From the NCBI GenBank assembly GCA_963697695.1, contig OY969094.1, forward strand, positions 496,001-560,000: 64,000 bases of DNA, read 5' to 3'. This document shows, piece by piece, positions 23,642-31,657 of this stretch. The first letter of the stretch is position 1. The number at the start of each line of letters is the position of its first letter. Made by a program: the position numbers and the translations under genes. Under the pieces are notes generated by a model. The model saw nothing but the letters and a program-made list of their open reading frames with translations, was not told where the DNA came from and made no database searches. The DNA comes from VRUE01 sp963697695. GTDB lineage: Bacteria > Actinomycetota > Thermoleophilia > Solirubrobacterales > 70-9.

Positions 23642-25342
23642 GTGGCACAGGCGTACGAAAGCGGTGCCCTGGACGAACCCCGCCTGCGGGAGATGATCGA
23701 GATCGGCCGCAGCCTCGTCGCCGAGCTCGACCCCGAGATCGTCTTCCGTCGCGTGCTGGAGATCTCCTGTGACCTGATCGGCGCCCGCTACGCCGCGATC
23801 GGTGTGCTCGACGAAGACCGCCACGAGATCGAGCGCTTCATTCCCTTCGGCATCGACGAGGAGACCAAACAGGCGATCGGCAACCTGCCCCGGGGACGCG
23901 GGGTCCTCGCCCTGCCGATCGAGAACCCGGAGCCGCTGCGGCTGACCGACATCAGCGCCCACCCCCGCTCCTACGGCTTCCCCTCCGGTCACCCGCAGAT
24001 GACCAATTTCCTCGCGGTGCCGATCATGATCCGCGGCGAGGCCTGGGGCAACCTCTATCTGACCGATAAGCGCGAGGGCGACTTCGATGAAGCCGACGAG
24101 CAGTCGGCGGCGATCCTCACCGAGATAACGGCGATCGCGGTCGAGAACGCCTGCCTCTACCAAAGCGTCGAGAACCAGCGGGACGAGCTGGAGCGCGTCG
24201 TCCACCGGCTCGAAGCGACGGCGGAGATCGCCCGCGCGGTCGGCGGCGAGACCGACCTCGACCGCATTCTCGAGATCGTCGTCAAGCGTGCCCGGGCGCT
24301 GGTCGAAGCTCGCACGCTGCTGATCCTGCTCAGGGACGGGAGTGAGCTGCGGGTCGTCTCGATCGCCGGCGAGCGCGACGGCGGGATGGCGGCGATGCGC
24401 ATCTCGATTGAGGGCTCGATCCCCGGCCAGGTGCTCGAAGGCCATCGGCCACGGCGCATCGGCGACCTCCACCCCAGCCTGATGGCGCAGCCGCGCGACC
24501 GCACGTCCGGGGTGACGGCGCTGCTGGTACCGCTCCTCTTCCGCGGCCAGGCGCTGGGCACGCTGGTCGCGCTCGACCCCCTGGGCAGGGAGGCCGGCTT
24601 CAGCGATGAGGACGAGCGGGTGCTCCTCTCATTTGCGGCCAGCGCTGCGACCGCGGTCGCCACCGCCCAATCGGTTGCCGAAAGCAGAGCACGGGACAGC
24701 ATCGCGGCCGCCGAGCGCGAGCGTGGGCGCTGGGCCCGGGAGCTCCACGACGACGCGCTGCAGAGCATGGCCAGCCTGCGTGTCCTGCTCTCCGCCGCCC
24801 GGCGCAGCGATCCGGATGAGACCAACAGCCTGCTCTCTCAAGCGACCGAGCAGGTCGATGGCGCGATCGCCGAGATGCGCCGCCTGATCGCCGACCTACG
24901 GCCGACCACCCTCGACGAGCTCGGTCTCGGCGCCGCCTTGGAGGCGCTCGACGAACGCCTGGCGCGCGGCGGTGGAATCGGAGTCGATCTGGATCTCGAC
25001 CTCGCCTTCCCCAACGGCCCCGCCTCCACCAGGCTGATCAGGGAGATCGAGGACACGGTCTACCGGCTGGTCCAGGAGGGACTCAACAACGTCGCGCGGC
25101 ATGCGTCCACCGATCGGGCCACGGTCGAAGTGAAAGAGGCCGACGAGAGTCTCTGGGTGAGAATCGCCGATGCCGGCTGTGGCTTCGATCCCAGCACCAC
25201 GGCCCAGGGGTTCGGTCTGCTGGGAATGCGCGAGCGCGTCGCCCTCGCGGGTGGGTCGCTGGACGTGAAGAGCTCTCCGGGCGAGGGAACGTCGATCGTC
25301 GCGGTGCTCCCGGCCCGGCACCGCAGCGGGAAGGGCGACTGA
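23642..25342 (+). CDS. GAF-domain sensor histidine kinase (NarX/DevS-like)
   Basis: Soluble kinase of about 566 residues. Two GAF domains (about residues 20-175 and 195-345) precede a HisKA_3 dimerisation domain with the phospho-acceptor His369 in ARELHDDALQSMASLR, and an HATPase domain with VYRLVQEGLNNVARHA and GFGLLGMRERV. This order matches DevS/NarX-type redox or gas sensors, but the ligand cannot be named from the sequence. I choose GTG 23642 because GGAGG lies 8 nt upstream; an in-frame TTG at 23582 is possible. The cognate regulator is divergently encoded. Confidence 0.92.
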   Translation: MAQAYESGALDEPRLREMIEIGRSLVAELDPEIVFRRVLEISCDLIGARYAAIGVLDEDRHEIERFIPFGIDEETKQAIGNLPRGRGVLALPIENPEPLRLTDISAHPRSYGFPSGHPQMTNFLAVPIMIRGEAWGNLYLTDKREGDFDEADEQSAAILTEITAIAVENACLYQSVENQRDELERVVHRLEATAEIARAVGGETDLDRILEIVVKRARALVEARTLLILLRDGSELRVVSIAGERDGGMAAMRISIEGSIPGQVLEGHRPRRIGDLHPSLMAQPRDRTSGVTALLVPLLFRGQALGTLVALDPLGREAGFSDEDERVLLSFAASAATAVATAQSVAESRARDSIAAAERERGRWARELHDDALQSMASLRVLLSAARRSDPDETNSLLSQATEQVDGAIAEMRRLIADLRPTTLDELGLGAALEALDERLARGGGIGVDLDLDLAFPNGPASTRLIREIEDTVYRLVQEGLNNVARHASTDRATVEVKEADESLWVRIADAGCGFDPSTTAQGFGLLGMRERVALAGGSLDVKSSPGEGTSIVAVLPARHRSGKGD

Positions 25343-25343
25343 C

Positions 25344-25712
25344 TCAGACGCCGAGCAGGTCGCGGTAGAAGCGGTAGTCGCGACGGTCGGGCCGCAGGTT
25401 CGAGGCGAGCGCCAGGTGGTGCCTGGCACGCTCGGTCTGGCCGGTCTTGGCCAGGGCGCGACCGAGGCAGAAGTGGGCGTAGTCGTTGACCTGGTGCATC
25501 TCGACCACCGCCCCGAACTCCACCGCGGCGGCGGCGAAACGCCCGGAGCGAAAGTAGGCACGTCCCAGCGCCTCGCGCACCGAGGACTTCTCCGGCGCCC
25601 GCTGCGCGGCGGCCTCCAGGGGAACGGCAGCCTCCTTGAAGTCTTCGTCCTCGAGCAACTCGATCCCACGCCGGTAGAGGGTGAAGGTCGAATCGTGAGA
25701 CTCGATGGGCAT
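25344..25712 (-). CDS. Small TPR protein
   Basis: A 122-residue protein composed of about three tetratricopeptide-like helix pairs: FTLYRRGIELLEDEDFKEAAVPLEAA, REALGRAYFRSGRFAAAAVEF and AHFCLGRALAKTGQTERARHHLALA. No signal peptide or catalytic domain. It probably acts as a protein-interaction adaptor. It converges on the histidine kinase gene with one base between stop codons and is divergent from the PII gene, so no operon partner is evident. Confidence 0.85.
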   Translation of the reverse strand: MPIESHDSTFTLYRRGIELLEDEDFKEAAVPLEAAAQRAPEKSSVREALGRAYFRSGRFAAAAVEFGAVVEMHQVNDYAHFCLGRALAKTGQTERARHHLALASNLRPDRRDYRFYRDLLGV

Positions 25713-25788
25713 TGCTCAAGTGTAGGAGGCGACCTGACTCGTTTTGGCGAAGCGCGTTAGGCTTCCGTCCGTTCGTGGGGGGAGCCAA

Positions 25789-26145
25789 GTGAAACTCGTC
25801 ATTGGCATCGTGCGTCCGGAGAAGGCGAACGACGTGCTGGAGGCCCTCTACAGAGCCGAGGTGCGAGGGGTCTCGCTCAGCCGCGTGCAGGGTCACGGCG
25901 GCGAGCTGGAGCGGGTCGAGACCTACCGCGGCACCACGGTGAAGATGGGACTCGCCGAGAAGGTGCGCTTCGAGGTCGCGGTCTCCGATGAGTTCGTCGA
26001 GCCGACGATCGAGGCCCTCTGCGAGGGAGCGCGGACCGGCGAGGTCGGCGACGGCAAGATCTTCGTCCTTCCCCTCGAGCGCGCCGTCCGCATCCGCACA
26101 GGCGAGACCGACCATGGCGCCGTGACGCCGGTGGCCAAGCAATGA
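25789..26145 (+). CDS. glnK: PII-family nitrogen regulatory protein without the T-loop tyrosine
   Basis: Trimeric signal protein that binds ATP/ADP and 2-oxoglutarate and typically plugs the Amt channel. The GTG-started 118-residue protein begins VKLVIGIVRPEKANDVLEAL. The T-loop reads QGHGGELERVETYRGTTVKMGLAEK: Tyr46 is kept, but position 51, the usual uridylylation or adenylylation site, is Val. The B-loop region TGEVGDGKIFVLPLERAVRIRTGE is normal. It overlaps amt by ATGA, the classic glnK-amt pair. Control by covalent modification is therefore unlikely; ligand control is expected. Confidence 0.92.
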   Translation: MKLVIGIVRPEKANDVLEALYRAEVRGVSLSRVQGHGGELERVETYRGTTVKMGLAEKVRFEVAVSDEFVEPTIEALCEGARTGEVGDGKIFVLPLERAVRIRTGETDHGAVTPVAKQ

Positions 26146-27446
26146 GCCTTCCGCTTGCAGCAGCCGCCCAGGTGGACACGGGCGATACCGCTTGGATGCT
26201 GATCGCGACCGCCCTCGTGCTGCTGATGACGCCGGCGCTGGGCCTCTTCTACGCCGGCCTGGTGCGCTCGAAGAACACCCTCAACACCTTCATGATGTGC
26301 ATCGCCGCGATCGCGGTCGCGATGGTCACCTGGGCGCTGGTCGGTTACTCGCTCGCCTTCGACGGCGAAGGCGACCTGATCGGCGGCCTCGGCTACTTCG
26401 CCCTGCAGGGAGTCGACTTCGTCCCGCGCGAAGGGACGACGATCCCGCACCTGGTCTTCATGGCCTTCCAGGCCACCTTCTGCATCATCACCGTCGCCCT
26501 GGTCTCGGGCGCGGTGGTCGAGCGGATGCGCTTCAGCGCCTTTCTCGTCTTTGCCGCGCTCTGGTCGGTGCTCGTCTACTCGGTACTCGCCCACTGGGCC
26601 TTCGGCGGCGGCTGGCTGATCTCCGGCGGCACGCTCGACTTCGCCGGCGGTGTACCGGTCGAGATGGGCTCCGGCTTCTCCGCCCTCGCGGCGGCGCTCG
26701 TCGTCGGCGCCCGCAAGGACTACGGCCGCCAGGCGCTCCTTCCCCATAACGCCGTCTACGTCGTGCTCGGAGCCGGCCTGCTCTGGTTCGGCTGGTTCGG
26801 CTTCAACGGCGGCAGCGGCTTCTCGACCGGGGACGCCAGCGTGCTCGCCTTCACCAACACCCTGCTGACTCCGGCATGCGCCCTGGTCACCTGGTTCGCG
26901 CTCGACCTGATCCGCGGCCGCAAGGTGACCGCGATCGGCGCCGCGACCGCGATCATCGTCGGCTGCGTGCTGATCACCCCCGCCGGCGGCTACATCAGCC
27001 CGGGCTGGGCGATGGCGCTCGGCTTCCTCGGGGCCCTGCCCTGCTACGCGATGATCGTCTGGCGGCCGCGGACGCGAGTCGACGAGACACTCGACGTGCT
27101 CGCCGCTCACGGCGTCGCCGGTTTCACCGGCATCCTCTTCATCGGCCTCGTCGCCCAGGTGGGTTGGAACGGAGTCTCCGACGGACTCTTCTACGGCAAC
27201 GCCGCCCAGCTCGGCGACCAGGCCCTGGCGGCGCTCGCCGCCCCGGCCTATGCCTTCGGCATGACCTTCCTGCTGCTGAAGCTGATCGGTCTCGTCATCC
27301 CCCTCCGCGCGAGCGAGCGCGAGGAGGCGCTGGGCATGGACGTCGTCCAGCACGGCGAGGAGGCGTACGTCACCGGCGAGGGCGCGATCCTCGTCGCCCC
27401 CGAGGACGGCGGCAAAGCGCCGGTCCCGGTCGCCGACCCCGGCTAA
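26142..27446 (+). CDS. amt: Ammonium transporter, Amt family, with Glu in the first pore position
   Basis: Trimeric ammonium channel of 434 residues with the usual eleven helices. Family segments include TALVLLMTPALGLFYAGLVR, FMAFQATFCIITVALVSGA, ARKDYGRQALLPHNAVYVVL and FGWFGFNGGSG. At the first pore histidine, usually DFAGGTVVHI, this protein has DFAGGVPVEM, so Glu174 replaces His; the second His is retained (His323, LAAHGVAG). Yeast Mep1/Mep3 carry the same acidic replacement. The C-terminal tail is extended after the PII-binding region. Coupled to the PII gene upstream. Confidence 0.93.
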   Translation: MSLPLAAAAQVDTGDTAWMLIATALVLLMTPALGLFYAGLVRSKNTLNTFMMCIAAIAVAMVTWALVGYSLAFDGEGDLIGGLGYFALQGVDFVPREGTTIPHLVFMAFQATFCIITVALVSGAVVERMRFSAFLVFAALWSVLVYSVLAHWAFGGGWLISGGTLDFAGGVPVEMGSGFSALAAALVVGARKDYGRQALLPHNAVYVVLGAGLLWFGWFGFNGGSGFSTGDASVLAFTNTLLTPACALVTWFALDLIRGRKVTAIGAATAIIVGCVLITPAGGYISPGWAMALGFLGALPCYAMIVWRPRTRVDETLDVLAAHGVAGFTGILFIGLVAQVGWNGVSDGLFYGNAAQLGDQALAALAAPAYAFGMTFLLLKLIGLVIPLRASEREEALGMDVVQHGEEAYVTGEGAILVAPEDGGKAPVPVADPG

Positions 27447-29020
27447 GCCTGCACCGCACTCGCCTCTACCGCAGCGGCTTTGCCGTGGCGGATCAGGTCG
27501 GCGGCGCGCTCGGCGATCGCGATCGTCGGGGCGTTGGTGTTGCCGCGCGGGACGGTCGGCATCACCGAAGCGTCGACGACGCGTAGGGCCTCGAGCCCGT
27601 TGACGCGCAGGTCGTTGTCGACAACCGAGCCGATCGAGCAGGTACCGACCGGATGGTAGATCGGGAACGTCGTCTGCGCGATATGAGCGCGTAGGGAATC
27701 GCTTGAATCGTCATCCGGAGTCGTGAACGGCTCGACGCAGTAGGGCCGGAGAGACGGCTGGGTGCAGATCTCTCGCGTCAGCCGTATCGCCTCGACCATG
27801 CGCGACATGTCCGCCTCGGCGTCGTAGAAGGAGTTGCGGACGACCGGCTTCGCGGTCGGGTCTTTCGAGGCGAGCCTGACAGAGCCACGGCTGTGCGGCG
27901 TGAGCAGGCACGGTGAGACGAAGACCCCGTGAGCCTCCGGATCACTCATGTCCTCGTCGACGATCTGGAGGGGGACGAAATGGAACTGGATGTCCGGCGC
28001 CGATGCGCCGGACTCGACTCGAGCAAAGCCGCCGGCCTCGGCGAAGTTGGAGGCGAAGGGACCAGTTTGCGAGGTCTCGAACCGCTCCGCAGCAGCCGGC
28101 TCCAGCGCAAGCAGCAGGCTCTCGGGCTCCGGCGTCGTCCAGACCTCGTAGGCAGCCGCGTGGTCGCTGAGGTTCTCCCCAACCGCCGGCTGGTCGAGCA
28201 GCACCTCGATCTCGCGCATCGCCAGGTGCTCGGCCGGGCCGACACCCGAGAGCATCAGCAGCTGCGGCGAGTTGTAGGAGCCACCGCAGAGGATCGTCTC
28301 GCGCTCTGCCCGGAACTCCTGGAGCTGGCCGAGCTGCGTCGCCTCTACCCCGACGGCGCGGGCCCCCTCGAACAGCACGCGATTGACGTGCATGTAGGGC
28401 ATCACGGTCAGGTTCGGCCGCTCCATCGCCGGGTGCAGGTAGGCGACGGAGGCGCTTGCCCTCATGCCGCCGCGCTGGGTCACCTGGTACATACCGACGC
28501 CATCCTGCTCGGCACCGTTGAAGTCGTCGTTGCGCACCAGCCCCGCTTCCACCCCCGCCTCGACGAAGGCGGGAGAAATCGCGTTTCCGGAGCGCTGGTC
28601 GGAGACCGGCAGCGGGCCACCCACCCCATGCCACTCGGAAGCGCCGCGCTCGTTGTCCTCGGCCTTGAGGAAGTAGGGGAAGAGGTCGTCCCAGGCCCAG
28701 CCCTCCACGCCCCACTCGTCGTAGTCGCTGTGGTTGCCGCGGATGTAGACCATCGCGTTGATCGAGGAGGAGCCACCGAGCGTCTTGCCGCGAGGCAGCG
28801 AGATCCGCCGACCGTTGCAGTTTGGCTCCGGCGCCGAGTCGTAGTCCCAATCGACCTCGGTGCGCGCGAGCTGCAGATAACCGAGCGGGACGTGGATGTT
28901 CTGGTTGACGTCAGGCGGCCCGGCCTCCAGCAGCAGCACTTTCACATCCGGGTCTTCGGAGAGCCGCGCCGCAAGCACGCACCCCGCAGAGCCCGCACCG
29001 ACGATCAGGTAGTCGTACAT
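27443..29020 (-). CDS. GMC family FAD-dependent oxidoreductase (choline/alcohol dehydrogenase type)
   Basis: A 525-residue flavoenzyme oxidising an alcohol group; the exact substrate is not readable. The FAD motif DYLIVGAGSAGCVLAARLSE begins at residue 3, GMC signature 1 is RGKTLGGSSSINAMVYIRG, and the C-terminal catalytic segment is PVGTCSIG with VPRGNTNAPTIAIAERAADL. The start MYDYLIVGAG follows a ribosome site (AAGGAGCGG) about 6 nt upstream. No betaine aldehyde dehydrogenase or transporter is adjacent, so a BetA label would be premature. Converges on amt with a 4-base overlap. Confidence 0.92.
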   Translation of the reverse strand: MYDYLIVGAGSAGCVLAARLSEDPDVKVLLLEAGPPDVNQNIHVPLGYLQLARTEVDWDYDSAPEPNCNGRRISLPRGKTLGGSSSINAMVYIRGNHSDYDEWGVEGWAWDDLFPYFLKAEDNERGASEWHGVGGPLPVSDQRSGNAISPAFVEAGVEAGLVRNDDFNGAEQDGVGMYQVTQRGGMRASASVAYLHPAMERPNLTVMPYMHVNRVLFEGARAVGVEATQLGQLQEFRAERETILCGGSYNSPQLLMLSGVGPAEHLAMREIEVLLDQPAVGENLSDHAAAYEVWTTPEPESLLLALEPAAAERFETSQTGPFASNFAEAGGFARVESGASAPDIQFHFVPLQIVDEDMSDPEAHGVFVSPCLLTPHSRGSVRLASKDPTAKPVVRNSFYDAEADMSRMVEAIRLTREICTQPSLRPYCVEPFTTPDDDSSDSLRAHIAQTTFPIYHPVGTCSIGSVVDNDLRVNGLEALRVVDASVMPTVPRGNTNAPTIAIAERAADLIRHGKAAAVEASAVQA

Positions 29021-29205
29021 CAACCGCTCCTTCCCTTTTGGTTGCCGGCACCCAATTCCGGCTGGGTCGAGTGTACGGCTGCTACGGTATTTGGGTCGGG
29101 CTTGGCGCAACCGCCACCCGAGAGGTTCCGTTTCCTCCGTGCGCTCCTGAGCGTTTTGGGGCCGCTGGATCTCCCCTGAATCGCTCAAAAGGAGCTCACA
29201 ACATC

Positions 29206-30402
29206 GTGTCATTTGCCGATCTCGGCATCTCAAAACCTGTCGTATCCGCGCTCGCGCAGCGTGGCATCACCCAACCCTTCCCGGTCCAGCAGCTGGTCGT
29301 CAGCGATGCGCTCGCCGGTCATGACCTGCTCGTCCAGTCGCCGACCGGCTCGGGCAAGACGCTCGCCTTCGGCATCCCGCTGGTGGACCGCATCGAGCCC
29401 GGCTGCGGGCAGCCGGGCGCCCTCGTGCTCGCACCGACCCGCGAGCTGGCCAGCCAGATCGTCGACGAGTTGAAGAGCATCGCCGCCGCCCGCCGGTTGC
29501 GAATCGCCGCCGTCTACGGCGGTGTCGGCTTCGGCCCGCAGATCGACGCCACCCGCCGCGCCGACATCGTCGTCGCCACCCCCGGACGGCTGGAGGACCT
29601 GCTCGCACGCGGCGTCGTCTCCCTGAAGCGCATTCGCGTCCTCGTCCTCGACGAGGCCGACCGCATGCTGGACATGGGGTTCAAGCCGGCTGTCGACCGG
29701 ATCGTCTCGCAGACGCCCCGGGAGCGCCAAACCCTCTTCTTCTCCGCCACTTTGGAGGGCGCCACCGGCAGGCTGGCGGCCGCCTACACCCGCAATGCCC
29801 GCCGCCATACCCAGGCCGCGCCCAAGCAGCGCCGAGCCGACATCGAGCACCGCTTCGTCCACGTCGATTCCCAGAGCGCCAAGATCGACCACCTGACAGG
29901 ACAGCTGCGTGAGGGGGAACCCGGTCGCACTCTCGTCTTCGTCCGCACCAAGCGCGGCGCCGATCGCCTCGTCAAGCGGCTACGCAGTCGCGAGTTGGAG
30001 GCGGCCGCGATGCACGGCGACAAGACCCAGGGACAACGCGAAAGGGCCCTCGCCCGCTTCGAGCGTGGCGACGTCAACGTCCTGATCGCCACCGACGTCG
30101 CCGCCCGCGGCATCGACGTCGCCGACATCGCCCACGTGATCAATTTCGACATCCCGGACGACCGCGATTCCTACGTACACAGGATCGGCCGCACCGGCCG
30201 GGCGGGTCGCCGCGGCGCGGGAACCAGCTTCATCCTCGCCGACCAGGCAGTCGAGATGCGCAGGATGGCCTCTGCCCTCGGCCTCTCCCACGAGTTCGAC
30301 CGGGGCCTCGGCAGCGCCGGCGCTCAGAAGCCAAGCGGTGGCCCCGGCACCAGCCAGAGCGCCCATCGCCGCCGGCGCCGGCGCAAGCGGGTCCCCGCAT
30401 GA
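29206..30402 (+). CDS. DEAD-box RNA helicase
   Basis: ATP-dependent RNA-unwinding protein of 398 residues, essentially just the two RecA-like domains. Motifs in order: Q-motif FADLGISKPVVSAL with QPFPVQ, Walker A SPTGSGKT, PTRELASQI, TPGR, DEAD, SAT, then LIATDVAARGID and HRIGRTGRAGRRG. The C-terminal tail is short and basic (HRRRRRRKRVPA). The GTG start is chosen for its AAAAGGAG site 10 nt upstream. It overlaps the next gene by ATGA. The lack of an RNA-binding C-terminal domain resembles RhlE-type enzymes. Confidence 0.93.
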   Translation: MSFADLGISKPVVSALAQRGITQPFPVQQLVVSDALAGHDLLVQSPTGSGKTLAFGIPLVDRIEPGCGQPGALVLAPTRELASQIVDELKSIAAARRLRIAAVYGGVGFGPQIDATRRADIVVATPGRLEDLLARGVVSLKRIRVLVLDEADRMLDMGFKPAVDRIVSQTPRERQTLFFSATLEGATGRLAAAYTRNARRHTQAAPKQRRADIEHRFVHVDSQSAKIDHLTGQLREGEPGRTLVFVRTKRGADRLVKRLRSRELEAAAMHGDKTQGQRERALARFERGDVNVLIATDVAARGIDVADIAHVINFDIPDDRDSYVHRIGRTGRAGRRGAGTSFILADQAVEMRRMASALGLSHEFDRGLGSAGAQKPSGGPGTSQSAHRRRRRRKRVPA

Positions 30403-30740
30403 ACCGCGGCCCCGAGCGGGCGAGGAAGTGGACCTGCGACAAATGCGGCGTCTCCGCAGGTCGGATCGACGGCGAGCCGACACCGCTTCCCACCGCCTGG
30501 ACGAGCTCGAGCGAGGGCCGGTTCTGCCTCGTCTGCAGGCGTGAGCGGGCGGGGGACGCAGCCCTGGAGTCGGCTCCGAGCGACAGCCCTCGCGAGACTC
30601 GCGTGCGGCTTCGCCGGGCGGCGCTGATCGAGTTCGAGGTAAGCCGCACGCCCGACCAGACCGACGGAGCGATCGCCAAGGCCTGTCGCTCCTCGGTATC
30701 GGCGGTCTCCCAGGCACGAGGTCGCCTCGCGTGCAGGTAG
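30399..30740 (+). CDS. Small zinc-ribbon-like protein coupled to the helicase
   Basis: I do not recognise the 113-residue protein as a named family. Two CxxC pairs (CDKC at about 13-16 and CLVC at about 43-46) suggest a zinc ribbon of about 35 residues. The C-terminal half is helical and Arg-rich, with an HTH-like stretch (GAIAKACRSSVSAVSQARG). It overlaps the helicase by ATGA and the following transporter gene by 10 nt, so all three are probably translated together. A nucleic-acid-binding role is inference. Confidence 0.72.
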   Translation: MNRGPERARKWTCDKCGVSAGRIDGEPTPLPTAWTSSSEGRFCLVCRRERAGDAALESAPSDSPRETRVRLRRAALIEFEVSRTPDQTDGAIAKACRSSVSAVSQARGRLACR

Positions 30741-31597
30741 GGATCGGCCTGGCCGTCGCCGCGGGGTTCCTGACGAACCTCGCCTCGCTGCTCAAGCATC
30801 GCGGCTGCCACCGGGCCGACCCGGTCTCCATCCGCCGGCCGTTGCGCAGCGCGCGCCGGCTGGCCGCCTCCCCCTGGTTCGCGGCCGGCTGGGGACTCGC
30901 CGCGGTGGCCTGGCTGGTTCACGTCGCTGCTCTCTCGATGGCGCCGATCTCGATCGTCCAAGCGGTTCTTGCGGGTGGCGCCGTCACCCTCGCCGTGATG
31001 TCCCAAAGCCTCTTCGGCCACCCGGTCGAGCGGCGCCAGTGGTTCGCGTTGCTGCTGGGCGGAGCCGGCCTCGCCCTGCTCGTGCTGACGGTTCCGCAAT
31101 TCAGCGGCAGCCACTCGGGCTTCTCGGCTCCCACCATCCTCGGCTTCGAGGGCGGGCTGGCGCTGCTCGCCGTCGGCCTCCTCCTCGGGCACCGCTCCGA
31201 GCGCCTCGCCGAGCACGGCAACATCCTGCTCGCAGCGATAGCCGGAACCCTCTTCGCTCTGGCCGGGATCGCGATCAAGGGGCTGACCGGTGCCGGGGAG
31301 CTCTCGCTCGCCGTGCTCGTGCCCTGGATCCTGCTGACGGTCTTCGCGGGAGTGCTCGCCCAGTACGCGGCGGCAGCGGCACTTCAGCGTGGCGGTGCGA
31401 TCGAGACGATCGGCCTGATGGGCCTCGTCGCCAACGCCGCGCAGATCGCCGGCGGGATCCTCGTCTTCGGCGACCCGCTCTCGACCGAGCCGCTGGGCCT
31501 CGCGCTGCAGGCCACCGCCTTCGTCATGGTTTGCGGCTCGGCGCTGCTGATCCCGGCGCGGCGGACCGTGAGCGCTCCGTCGTTAGTCACAGCCTGA
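30731..31597 (+). CDS. DMT/NIPA-like membrane transporter
   Basis: A 288-residue protein with about nine hydrophobic helices and the two-fold repeat style of DMT-superfamily transporters. Segments such as LSMAPISIVQAVLAGGAVTLAV and GIAIKGLTG resemble NIPA-like/EamA proteins. The substrate cannot be assigned; some NIPA relatives carry magnesium. It starts at GTG inside the end of the preceding gene. Both stop codons at its 3' junction flank a long hairpin at 31600-31648. Confidence 0.78.
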   Translation: MQVGIGLAVAAGFLTNLASLLKHRGCHRADPVSIRRPLRSARRLAASPWFAAGWGLAAVAWLVHVAALSMAPISIVQAVLAGGAVTLAVMSQSLFGHPVERRQWFALLLGGAGLALLVLTVPQFSGSHSGFSAPTILGFEGGLALLAVGLLLGHRSERLAEHGNILLAAIAGTLFALAGIAIKGLTGAGELSLAVLVPWILLTVFAGVLAQYAAAAALQRGGAIETIGLMGLVANAAQIAGGILVFGDPLSTEPLGLALQATAFVMVCGSALLIPARRTVSAPSLVTA

Positions 31598-31599
31598 AG

Positions 31600-31648
31600 G
31601 ACGGGCCCACGCGGCGGGCCGGCTAGTGACCCGCCGCGTCGGCCCGTC
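31600..31648. terminator. Bidirectional hairpin terminator
   Basis: Inverted repeat GACGGGCC-CACGCGGCGGG and CCCGCCGCGT-CGGCCCGTC around an 11-base loop, between two convergent genes. It has no long T-tract on either side, as is common for high-GC actinobacterial terminators. Confidence 0.75.
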
Positions 31649-31657
31649 CAACTCTCG

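Noticed and set aside
25923..27353. A 476-codon minus-strand frame antisense to glnK-amt
   Set aside because: The plus strand encodes clear PII and Amt proteins; the antisense product is a low-complexity His/Asp/Arg-rich sequence typical of third-position GC shadowing.
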